Positions 1 to 6,647 of a stretch of DNA of 64,000 nucleotides are shown piece after piece. The translations under genes and the position numbers were made by a program. How positions within the stretch are numbered: position 1 is the stretch's first letter; every line of letters starts with the position of its first letter. The notes under the pieces were generated by a model. It was given only the letters and a program-made list of their open reading frames with translations, was not told where the DNA came from and made no database searches. Source of the DNA: Streptomyces vietnamensis (GTDB taxonomy: Bacteria > Actinomycetota > Actinomycetes > Streptomycetales > Streptomycetaceae); assembly GCF_000830005.1 (NCBI RefSeq), contig NZ_CP010407.1, forward strand, positions 3,577,001 to 3,641,000. Direction: 5' to 3'.

Positions 1-328
1 CCGCCCGCAGCATCTCGTGGTTCAGGCGCAGGTGCGGACGGATCCCGAAGGTGTCGGTGACGTGCTCCAGGTAGGCGCGGATGTGGCGCTGTCCGGAGAA
101 GGTCCGGGGCCAGTCCGGGTTGGGCGCGAAGGAGAAGGAGTAGAGGTGGGAGGGGACGTCGCAGGCGCAGCCGGGGTAGCTGTTGTCGCGCCAGGCGCCG
201 CCCACGGAGTCGGCCCGCTCCAGGACGACGAAGTCGGTGATCCCCTCGCGGCGCAGCCGGACGGCGGCCCCGATGCCGCCGAATCCCGACCCGATCACCG
301 CCACCCGTACGTGCTCGTGCTTCGCCAT
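1..328 (-). CDS. Flavin-containing monooxygenase (Baeyer-Villiger type), N-terminal part
   Basis: The first 109 residues are inside the window; the rest runs off the left edge. The N-terminus after MAKHEHVRVAV carries the FAD-binding GSGFGGIGAA Rossmann motif, then a VLERADSVGGAWRDN segment and NSYPGCACDVPSHLYSFSF, the pattern of class B flavin monooxygenases that oxygenate ketones, aldehydes or soft heteroatoms with NADPH and O2. The ATG at 326-328 directly precedes the Rossmann strand, so the start is secure. It is divergent from a MerR regulator, with two similar dyads in the gap, so regulation by the neighbour is likely. The substrate cannot be judged from this part. Confidence 0.9.
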   Translation of the reverse strand, partial: MAKHEHVRVAVIGSGFGGIGAAVRLRREGITDFVVLERADSVGGAWRDNSYPGCACDVPSHLYSFSFAPNPDWPRTFSGQRHIRAYLEHVTDTFGIRPHLRLNHEMLRA

Positions 329-398
329 GCCGCCTCCCGCGCGCCCGGCCAATTACGCCAGCAATCACTGGCACAGTCGGGACTGTAGAGCAGCTCCA

Positions 399-441
399 TA
401 CCGAGCGGTAGGGGTACGGCGAGGGAAAGTTACCGGCGGTA
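399..441. promoter_or_regulatory. Pair of TACCG-N(1-2)-CGGTA dyads, probable operator
   Basis: Two perfect dyads lie between the divergent monooxygenase and MerR genes: TACCGAGCGGTA at 399-410 and TACCGGCGGTA at 431-441, centres about 32 bp (three helical turns) apart. Such TACCG...CGGTA operators are common in front of Streptomyces monooxygenase and hydrolase genes. Binding by the adjacent MerR protein is an inference; a TetR protein elsewhere is also possible. Confidence 0.5.
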
Positions 442-459
442 CAACTTAGGCTGGCGGGT

Positions 460-1203
460 GTGGCAGAAGGATCACGTCCCGAGACGGACGCACAGGACGA
501 CCCGCGCGAGCCGAACGCCGGCGTACCCGCGCCCCACACGGGCGGGCCGGCCGCGGGCACACCCGCGCCCCGCGAGTACCGCATGGAGGAACTCGCCTCC
601 GCCGCCGGCATCACCGTGCGCACCCTGCGCTTCTACCGCGAGCGCGGCCTGATCCCGCCGCCCCGCCGCGAGGGCCGCATCGCCTGGTACGACGACAACC
701 ACCTGGCCCGGCTGCGCACCATCGCCGCCCTCCTGGAGCGCGGCCACACCCTCAACGGCATCGCCGACCTCACCACCGCCTTCGAGAGCGGCCGCAACGT
801 CCGCGAGGTCCTCGCCCTCCCCGCCCCCTCCGAGGAGGAGCCGGTCCGCCTCACCCCCGAGGAGCTCGCCGACCACTTCGCCGGCGAGGTCACCGCCGAG
901 AACCTCGCCGCCGCCCTCGACCTCGGCTACCTCGTCACCGACGGCGAGGAGATCGTCCACATCAGCCGCCGACTGCTCGACGTCTCCGCCGCCCTGGTCC
1001 GGGAGGGCGTCCCGCTCGCCGAGGTCCTCAAGGCGGGCGCCCGCGTCCGCGAACACGCCGACGCCCTCGCCGAGCTCTTCACCGAACTCCTGCGCGCCCA
1101 CGCGAAGGACGACGACCTGTGGCGGCTGCGCCCGCTGGCGAAGAGCGTGGTGGAGGCGGAGCTCTCACTGGCACTCGACAGGCGGCTGCGCGAGACCCCC
1201 TGA
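460..1203 (+). CDS. MerR-family transcriptional regulator
   Basis: 247 residues. After a proline-rich N-terminal extension of about 33 residues comes the MerR winged-helix domain, YRMEELASAAGITVRTLRFY then RERGLIPPPRREGR, at roughly residues 35-105. The C-terminal part (to 247) is helical and lacks cysteine clusters, so it does not look like a metal sensor. The GTG at 460 is used because the next possible starts are inside the HTH. It is divergent from a flavin monooxygenase with paired dyads between them, so it probably controls itself and that enzyme. The ligand is unknown. Confidence 0.85.
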   Translation: MAEGSRPETDAQDDPREPNAGVPAPHTGGPAAGTPAPREYRMEELASAAGITVRTLRFYRERGLIPPPRREGRIAWYDDNHLARLRTIAALLERGHTLNGIADLTTAFESGRNVREVLALPAPSEEEPVRLTPEELADHFAGEVTAENLAAALDLGYLVTDGEEIVHISRRLLDVSAALVREGVPLAEVLKAGARVREHADALAELFTELLRAHAKDDDLWRLRPLAKSVVEAELSLALDRRLRETP

Positions 1204-1220
1204 CGGCCCCGCGCCCCGCC

Positions 1221-2024
1221 CTAGAGCTCGTAGACGGCGGTCACGGGGGCGTGGTCGCTCCACCGCTCGGCATGGGTGGCGGCCCGCTCGACGTAGGCCT
1301 TGACGGCCTTGGCGGCGAGCCCGGGGGTGGCGATCTGGTAATCGATCCGCCAGCCGCTGTCGTTGTCGAAGGCGCGCCCGCGGTAGGACCACCAGGAGTA
1401 GGGCCCCTCCTGCTCGGGGTGGAGCGCCCGCACGACGTCGACGTAGCCGCCGTCGCCCTCGTCGAGGACCCGGCTCAGCCATTCCCGCTCCTCGGGCAGG
1501 AAGCCGGCGTTCTTCTTGTTGGACTTCCAGTTCTTGAGGTCGGCCTCGCGGTGGGCGATGTTCCAGTCGCCGCAGACGACGACCTCGCGCCCCTCGGCGG
1601 CGGCACGGGTCCTGAGCTCCTTGAGGTAGGGCAGGAACTCGCTCATGAACCGGTACTTCTCGTCCTGGCGCTCGGTGCCGACCTCGCCGGAGGGCAGGTA
1701 GAGGCTGGCGACGGTCACGCCGGGCAGGTCGGCCTCGACGTACCGGCCGCTGGAGTCGAACTCGGCGGACCCGAAGCCGATCCGTACGGCGTCGGGCTCG
1801 CGGCGGGTGTAGAGGGAGACGCCGGCGCGCCCCTTGGCGGCGGCGGGGGCGTGGACGGTGAACCAGCCCTCGGGGCTGCGCACCTCCTCGGGCAGCTGCG
1901 CCTCCTCGGCGCGGACCTCCTGGAGGCAGACGGCGTCGGCGGAGGTGCCGGCCAGCCACTCGACGAAGCCCTTCTTGGCGGCGGCGCGGAGACCATTGAC
2001 ATTCGCGGTCGTGACAGTGAGCAT
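1221..2024 (-). CDS. xthA: Exodeoxyribonuclease III
   Basis: 267 residues. An AP endonuclease / 3'-5' exonuclease of the endonuclease-exonuclease-phosphatase fold, acting in base excision repair. Visible family motifs: MLTVTTANVNGLRAA at the N-terminus, the metal-binding glutamate in CLQEVRAEE, the YLPSGE loop, the catalytic CGDWNIAH and the C-terminal RIDYQ and WSDHAPV (D-H pair). Length is normal for bacterial Xth. The ATG at 2022-2024 is chosen because it begins the conserved first beta strand; an upstream in-frame ATG at 2060 would add 12 unrelated residues and approach the next gene. Confidence 0.95.
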   Translation of the reverse strand: MLTVTTANVNGLRAAAKKGFVEWLAGTSADAVCLQEVRAEEAQLPEEVRSPEGWFTVHAPAAAKGRAGVSLYTRREPDAVRIGFGSAEFDSSGRYVEADLPGVTVASLYLPSGEVGTERQDEKYRFMSEFLPYLKELRTRAAAEGREVVVCGDWNIAHREADLKNWKSNKKNAGFLPEEREWLSRVLDEGDGGYVDVVRALHPEQEGPYSWWSYRGRAFDNDSGWRIDYQIATPGLAAKAVKAYVERAATHAERWSDHAPVTAVYEL

Positions 2025-2074
2025 CCCGGGAGAATACCGACACCTTCCCGTCGCATACATGTACGATCCACCGT

Positions 2075-2557
2075 ATGAACATCCAGCCCACGCCCTATGA
2101 CCACCCCGACGCCGTCAAACTCAACGACGCGGTCCAGGCGGAGTACGCCGTCCGCTACGGCGACGAGGAGGGCGACGCCACACCCCTGGACCCCGGGATG
2201 TTCGTCCCGCCCCACGGCCTCTACCTCCTCGCGTACGACTCCGAGGGCCGGCCGGTCGCCACGGGCGGCTGGCGCACCCAGGACGAGAACGACGAGGGCT
2301 ACGCGGACGGCGACGCCGAGCTCAAGCGCATGTACGTGATCCCCGAGGCCCGCGGCCTGGGCCTGGCCCGCCGCATCCTCGCGGCCCTCGAAGCCGACGC
2401 CCGCGCCGCCGGCCGCACCCGCATGGTCCTGGAGACGGGCACCGCCCAGCCGGAGGCGATAGCCCTCTACACCTCCAGCGGCTACGAGCCCTGCGCCAAG
2501 TTCGGCCACTACCGCGACTACCCCAACAGCCGCTGCTTCGCGAAGCCGCTGACCTGA
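2075..2557 (+). CDS. GNAT-family N-acetyltransferase
   Basis: 160 residues, one GNAT domain. The acetyl-CoA pyrophosphate-binding segment is seen as LKRMYVIPEARGLGLARRIL (motif A, R-x-x-G-L-G), followed by motif B with ALYTSSGYEP and a typical C-terminal FAKPL strand. It probably acetylates a small amine or a protein N-terminus; the substrate cannot be told. It is divergent from xthA with a 50-bp gap and convergent with a second, dissimilar GNAT gene. Confidence 0.88.
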   Translation: MNIQPTPYDHPDAVKLNDAVQAEYAVRYGDEEGDATPLDPGMFVPPHGLYLLAYDSEGRPVATGGWRTQDENDEGYADGDAELKRMYVIPEARGLGLARRILAALEADARAAGRTRMVLETGTAQPEAIALYTSSGYEPCAKFGHYRDYPNSRCFAKPLT

Positions 2558-2638
2558 CGCCCCCGCCGAGCCGGCGCCCCGGTCCAAGGGCACCCTCGCC
2601 GTACGGCCGTCTCTCGGACGGCATGGCGAACGGGCCTG

Positions 2639-3091
2639 TCAGAGCTGCAACTTGAATCCCACGTGCGAGCCCGTGAAACCCAAGCGCTCGTAGAAGCGGT
2701 GGGCGTCGGTGCGGGCCGAGTCCGAGGTGAGCTGCACCAGTTGGCAGCCCTGGCGGCGGGACTCGTCGACGGCCCACTCGATGAGCTGGGCGCCGAGGCC
2801 GTGGCCGCGCTCGGAGCTGTGGATCCGTACACCCTCGATGATCGAGCGGGTCGAGCCCTTGCGGGACAGCCCCGGAATGACCGTGAGCTGGAGGGTGCCG
2901 ACGACCTCGCCGTCGCGATCGGCGACGACCAGCAGCTGGTTCGGATCGCTTTGCAGTCGCTCATATGCTGACAGATAGGGAGTCAGATCGTCCGGTGACT
3001 CACGAGTAGCGCCCAGTGCGTCGTCCGCGAGCATGGCAACGATGGCTGCGATGTCGTCCCGCACTGCGGGACGGATACCGATAGTGGTCAT
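2639..3091 (-). CDS. GNAT-family N-acetyltransferase
   Basis: 150 residues from MTTIGIRPAVRDD. Motif A is GVRIHSSERGHGLGAQLIEW and motif B is TDAHRFYERLGFTGSHVGF, typical of small-molecule GNAT acetyltransferases. The ATG at 3091 is preferred to the in-frame ATG at 3118 since the conserved first beta strand (IGIRPAV) begins just after it. It is transcribed towards the neighbouring GNAT gene. The substrate is unknown, and its start faces the promoter region of the biosynthetic operon. Confidence 0.88.
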   Translation of the reverse strand: MTTIGIRPAVRDDIAAIVAMLADDALGATRESPDDLTPYLSAYERLQSDPNQLLVVADRDGEVVGTLQLTVIPGLSRKGSTRSIIEGVRIHSSERGHGLGAQLIEWAVDESRRQGCQLVQLTSDSARTDAHRFYERLGFTGSHVGFKLQL

Positions 3092-3212
3092 ACGCCGCAT
3101 GCTAACCAGACGCCCCATGCAGCAACCGACTACTCGACCGGATGCGAATCAGGCCCATTCAGACCCGGTTCACCTGGGGAAATGCCTGACACTGAAGCAG
3201 GTCGGAAGCCCT

Positions 3213-3240
3213 TTGGTTCCCGTGATTTATCTCACAACTA
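3213..3240 (+). promoter_or_regulatory. Candidate promoter with Crp-like palindrome upstream of the biosynthetic operon
   Basis: GTGATTTATCTCAC at 3222-3235 is a GTGA-N6-TCAC inverted repeat and extends to CGTGA-N6-TCACA, nine of ten positions of the classic Crp half-sites. It lies about 130 bp before the first biosynthetic gene in an AT-richer patch (TTGGTT just upstream, TAGAG downstream could be -35/-10 elements). Streptomyces Crp is known to bind upstream of many secondary-metabolite genes at GTG...CAC sites. The rest of 3092-3367 shows nothing else I can name. Confidence 0.35.
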
Positions 3241-3367
3241 GAGACGTTGCGCCCCCGCCCGCCCCTCCCGGAGGATCACCCGGGGATGCGCCGGGGGGGC
3301 TCGATCTCGACCGGGTCACCGGACCGCCACCCGGCCGTAAGGTCAACTGAGGATGGGGGAATCCTTC

Positions 3368-4096
3368 ATGTCTACGGCCCTTGATGTTCACACTCGGGAA
3401 CTTGCCGAGCAGGGGTACACGCTGCTCGAGGGAATCACCACGGACGAAGAGGCGGCCGCTGCGGTCGGCGTCTTCGGTGAGCTGGTCCCGCAGTACGACG
3501 GCTCGCTGCGCTACCAGGTGAAGGCCGCCCCGGGATTCGAGGAGCGCCGCTACTCCAAGAGCGTCAACACGATCCTGGTGCACACCGAGGCACCGGGCTG
3601 GAACCCGCCGCCCACCTATCTGGCCCTGCACTGCCGGGTCCAGGCCACCTGCGGCAGCGGGCACACCGAACTCGCCGACATGCGGCAGTTCGTCGCCTCG
3701 CTGCCCGAGCGCGACCGGGCCGCGCTCTACGAGCACACCATCGACTGGATCGGCCACAACACCGGAGGCGTCGGCACCGAAGGCGTGCGCCGCCCGGTCG
3801 TCGAGGTCACCGACGGCGGCCAGGAGGTCCTGCGCTTCAGCTACAACCTGCTGACCACCGGCCAGTACGACCCGCCGGTCGACGCCTCCGTCGACCCCGA
3901 CCAGCTGCCGCTCGGCAGCTTCGGCATCCACCTCGCGGAGCAGGCCGAGGCCTTCTTCCGGGAGAACCGCGTCTCGGTACTCATCCCCGAGAACCACGTT
4001 CTGGTCTGGGACAACCAGCGCATGGTGCACGCGCGTTCCGCCTACACGGACAAGCGGCGCCACCTCACCCGCTACTGGATCGCCGCCCAGCGCTGA
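3368..4096 (+). CDS. TauD/TfdA-like Fe(II)/2-oxoglutarate dioxygenase
   Basis: 242 residues, first gene of the biosynthetic operon. The metal triad appears as VHTE (H72 and E74, an H-x-E as in clavaminate synthase rather than the usual H-x-D) and the distal histidine in RMVHARS (about H221), with the 2-oxoglutarate-binding arginine in DKRRHLTRYW. GSGHTELADM matches the G-G-D-T-L-x-A-D-M segment of TauD. It should hydroxylate, desaturate or cyclise an amino-acid-like substrate. The ATG at 3368 has GGGGGA upstream at good spacing; an in-frame ATG at 3353 adds five residues. The last codons and stop are copied in the tandem repeat that follows. Confidence 0.88.
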   Translation: MSTALDVHTRELAEQGYTLLEGITTDEEAAAAVGVFGELVPQYDGSLRYQVKAAPGFEERRYSKSVNTILVHTEAPGWNPPPTYLALHCRVQATCGSGHTELADMRQFVASLPERDRAALYEHTIDWIGHNTGGVGTEGVRRPVVEVTDGGQEVLRFSYNLLTTGQYDPPVDASVDPDQLPLGSFGIHLAEQAEAFFRENRVSVLIPENHVLVWDNQRMVHARSAYTDKRRHLTRYWIAAQR

Positions 4097-4117
4097 CCCG
4101 CGACCGGCCGCCGCCGG

Positions 4118-4200
4118 CCCGTACCGCCGCCGGCTGCCCAGCGCTGACCCGTACCGAAGCCGGCTGCCGAGCGCAGACCCGTACCGAAGCCGGCCGACCG
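4118..4200. repeat. 30-bp tandem repeat, about 2.7 copies, derived from the preceding gene end
   Basis: Units begin at 4118, 4148 and 4178 with CCCGTACCG, then (A/C)(A/C)GCCGGCTGCC and (C/G)AGCGC(T/A)GA. The segment GCCCAGCGCTGACCCG, which contains the last two codons and the stop of the dioxygenase gene (4085-4100), recurs at 4136-4151 and, with changes, at 4166-4181. The array fills much of the 210-bp gap between the first two biosynthetic genes. I see no second promoter here with confidence. Confidence 0.85.
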
Positions 4201-4306
4201 CGCGCCGTCGCGCCCGCAGTGGGCCGTCCAGGCACTGCGGCCCGCGCCGACACGGCAGCGGCTGTCACCAGTCCACCGACATTGACACCACGTGAGGCCC
4301 AGAACC

Positions 4307-5344
4307 ATGGCTGACGACCGGAACGAACCGGCTCAGGACGAAGAGTTCCCCACCGGACTGCCGGAGGAGCTCAGGGGACTGCCCGAGGGCGTGCCCCGCC
4401 ACAACCCCGACGACCAGATCGAGAGCGCCGTCATCCGCCGCCTGGTCGGCAACTGGCAGCGCCGCGCCACCGTCAAGCGCGACGAGCCCAACCTCGACGA
4501 GCTCTTCGAGCTCGACCGGCCGGACTACCCCGAGCGGATCCTGCCCTTCCGCGACCACCCCACGTTCCGGGCGCTGGACCCGGAGAAGAAGACCCAGCTG
4601 CTCAGCTGGGCCTGGATCGCGTACAACCGGCACACCATCATGGCCGAGCAGAAGGTGGCCAACCCCGCCTTCGCCCTGGTCATGGAGGGCGAGTACCCCG
4701 AACTCCAGGACGAGGCGCTCAACATCTCGCTGGCCCAGGCCATGGTCGACGAGCAGTACCACACGCTGATGCACCTCAACGCCAGCGCCGTCACCCGGCG
4801 CAAGCGCGGCTGGGCGATGCCCGACCACGAGCTGCCGATCTCCCACACGGCGCGCGAGCACCTGCGGCTGCGCGAGAGCGCGAGCGAGCGCTGGGAGGCC
4901 TCGCTGACCACCCTCGCCTTCGCGACGGTCTCCGAGATCTCCATCAACGCCTACCTGGACCTGCTCGCCGACGACCCGGACATCCAGCCGATCAACAGCA
5001 GCACGGCCAAGCTGCACAACCGCGACGAGTACTGCCACGCCTCGATCTCCGCCGTGCTGGCCGAGGTCGTCCACGACCGCCTCGACGAGAAGAAGCAGCG
5101 CTTCTTCCGCGACATGCTCTTCGAGGGCCTGGAGGCCTTCGTCGCCACCGACTACACGACGTGGCACCGGATCATGGACCTCGTCGGCGTCGAGGGCGGC
5201 CACGAGATGCTCCAGGACTGCCAGGCCGAGCAGAGCCGCAGCCGCCTCGTCCGCGACTACACCGGCCTGCACACCCTGATCGAGCGCATGGGCGTCCAGG
5301 ACCTCGTCGAGTTCGACTGGTCCAAGTCCCACGTCGCACGCTGA
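4307..5344 (+). CDS. AurF-like diiron N-oxygenase
   Basis: 345 residues. All seven ligands of the AurF/CmlI-type diiron centre can be placed with matching spacing: E114, E149 and H152 (VDEQYH), E210 (VSEIS), H237, E241 and H244 (HNRDEYCH). AurF has E101, E136, H139, E196, H223, E227 and H230. Known members oxidise arylamines or other amines to hydroxylamino or nitro groups, so an N-oxygenation in this pathway is likely, though the acceptor here need not be aromatic. The ATG at 4307 is preferred (GTGAGG nine bases upstream); a GTG at 4292 would overlap that ribosome-binding site. It lies 19 bp before the radical-SAM gene. Confidence 0.87.
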   Translation: MADDRNEPAQDEEFPTGLPEELRGLPEGVPRHNPDDQIESAVIRRLVGNWQRRATVKRDEPNLDELFELDRPDYPERILPFRDHPTFRALDPEKKTQLLSWAWIAYNRHTIMAEQKVANPAFALVMEGEYPELQDEALNISLAQAMVDEQYHTLMHLNASAVTRRKRGWAMPDHELPISHTAREHLRLRESASERWEASLTTLAFATVSEISINAYLDLLADDPDIQPINSSTAKLHNRDEYCHASISAVLAEVVHDRLDEKKQRFFRDMLFEGLEAFVATDYTTWHRIMDLVGVEGGHEMLQDCQAEQSRSRLVRDYTGLHTLIERMGVQDLVEFDWSKSHVAR

Positions 5345-5363
5345 GCGGGAATCGAGAAGCCTG

Positions 5364-6647
5364 GTGAAGCACTACGCGAACGAGCGCCTCGCGCAGCTCG
5401 CGCGGGACCGCGGCATGCCGGACGAGTACGTCCGCGACCTGCGCGTGGTCGCCGGCGTCCTGCCCTTCAAGGTCAACGAGTACGTGGCCGACGAGCTGAT
5501 CGACTGGTCGGCGGCGCCCGACGACCCGATCTTCCGGCTCACCTTCCCCCACCGCGACATGCTGCCCGCGCCGGTCTTCGACCGGATGGCGGCGCTGCTG
5601 GACGCCGGGGCGCCGCGCGCCGAGCTGCGCGAGGCCGCCACCGCCGCCCAGCGGGACCTCAACCCGCACCCGGGCGACCAGCTCGAGGCCAACGTGCCCA
5701 CCCTGGACGGCCGCCGCCTCGACGGACTCCAGCACAAGTACGCCGAGACGGTGCTGGTCTTCCCCTCCCAGGGGCAGACCTGCCACTCGTACTGCGGCTA
5801 CTGCTTCCGCTGGGCGCAGTTCGTCAGCCAGGAGGAGCTGCGCCAGGCGCTGCGCGACCCGGCGGACCTCACGGGCTACCTGGCCCACCACCCCGAGGTC
5901 ACCGACGTGCTGTTCACCGGCGGCGACCCGATGATCATGCGGACCGACGTGGTACGCCGCTGGGTCGAGCCGCTGCTCGCACAGACCCCGTCGGTGCGCA
6001 CCCTGCGGTTCGGCACCAAGGCGCTGTCGTACTGGCCGCAGCGGTTCACCACGGGCCCGGACGCGGACGACCTGCTGCGGCTGCTCGAACAGTGCGTCGC
6101 ACAGGGCCGGCACGTGGCCCTCATGGCGCACTTCTCGCACCCGCGGGAGCTGGAGACGGACCAGGTGCGCGAGGCGATCGCCCGGATCCGCGCCACCGGC
6201 GCCGAGATACGGGCGCAGGCCCCGCTGGTCGCGCACGTCAACGACGACCCGGCCGCCTGGTCGCGGATGTGGCAGCTCCAGGTCGAACTGGGCGTCATCC
6301 CCTACTACATGTTCGTGGAGCGCGACACCGGGGCGAGCAGCTACTTCGGCCTGCCCCTCGCCCGCGCCCTCGACATCTACCGCGAGGCCGTCCGCGGCGT
6401 CTCCGGCCTGGCCAGGACCGCCCGCGGCCCGGTGATGTCGGCCGCACCCGGCAAGGTCATGCTGCACGGCACCACGGAGGTGGCGGGCGAGAAGGCGTTC
6501 GTCCTCAGCTTCCTCCAGGCCCGCCGGCCCGATTGGGTCGGGCGGCCGTTCTTCGCGGCGTACGACGAGCACGCCCAGTGGTACGACGAGCTCAAGCCGG
6601 TCTCCTTCGGCACCACCCTGCCGGCGTACGCAGGGGAGCAGTGGTGA
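5364..6647 (+). CDS. KamA-like radical-SAM aminomutase homologue
   Basis: 427 residues, GTG start. The [4Fe-4S] motif is C140-x3-C144-x2-C147 (CHSYCGYC), followed by FTGGDP at 185-190. The lysine 2,3-aminomutase PLP lysine, usually in PGGGGK, is kept as K364 in a shortened APGK. The family's lysine-recognising aspartate before that motif (DAPGGGGK) reads SAAPGK here, so the substrate is probably not lysine. The likely reaction is 2,3-amino migration of an alpha-amino acid to a beta-amino acid by PLP plus the 5'-deoxyadenosyl radical. The stop overlaps the next start (GTGA). Substrate assignment is by-eye alignment only. Confidence 0.87.
   Translation: MKHYANERLAQLARDRGMPDEYVRDLRVVAGVLPFKVNEYVADELIDWSAAPDDPIFRLTFPHRDMLPAPVFDRMAALLDAGAPRAELREAATAAQRDLNPHPGDQLEANVPTLDGRRLDGLQHKYAETVLVFPSQGQTCHSYCGYCFRWAQFVSQEELRQALRDPADLTGYLAHHPEVTDVLFTGGDPMIMRTDVVRRWVEPLLAQTPSVRTLRFGTKALSYWPQRFTTGPDADDLLRLLEQCVAQGRHVALMAHFSHPRELETDQVREAIARIRATGAEIRAQAPLVAHVNDDPAAWSRMWQLQVELGVIPYYMFVERDTGASSYFGLPLARALDIYREAVRGVSGLARTARGPVMSAAPGKVMLHGTTEVAGEKAFVLSFLQARRPDWVGRPFFAAYDEHAQWYDELKPVSFGTTLPAYAGEQW

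Noticed and set aside
3092..4306. att copy of the tRNA-Ala 3' end at the far side of the operon
   Set aside because: I read both strands here for GGGGTTCAAATCCCC-like sequence and found none, so integration is not supported by a direct repeat.
6092..6643. Long plus-strand open frame leading into the epimerase gene
   Set aside because: The translation up to 6643 is Arg/Gly/Pro-rich and unlike any protein; it is the +1 shadow of the KamA-like gene. The GTG at 6644 gives the true epimerase N-terminus.
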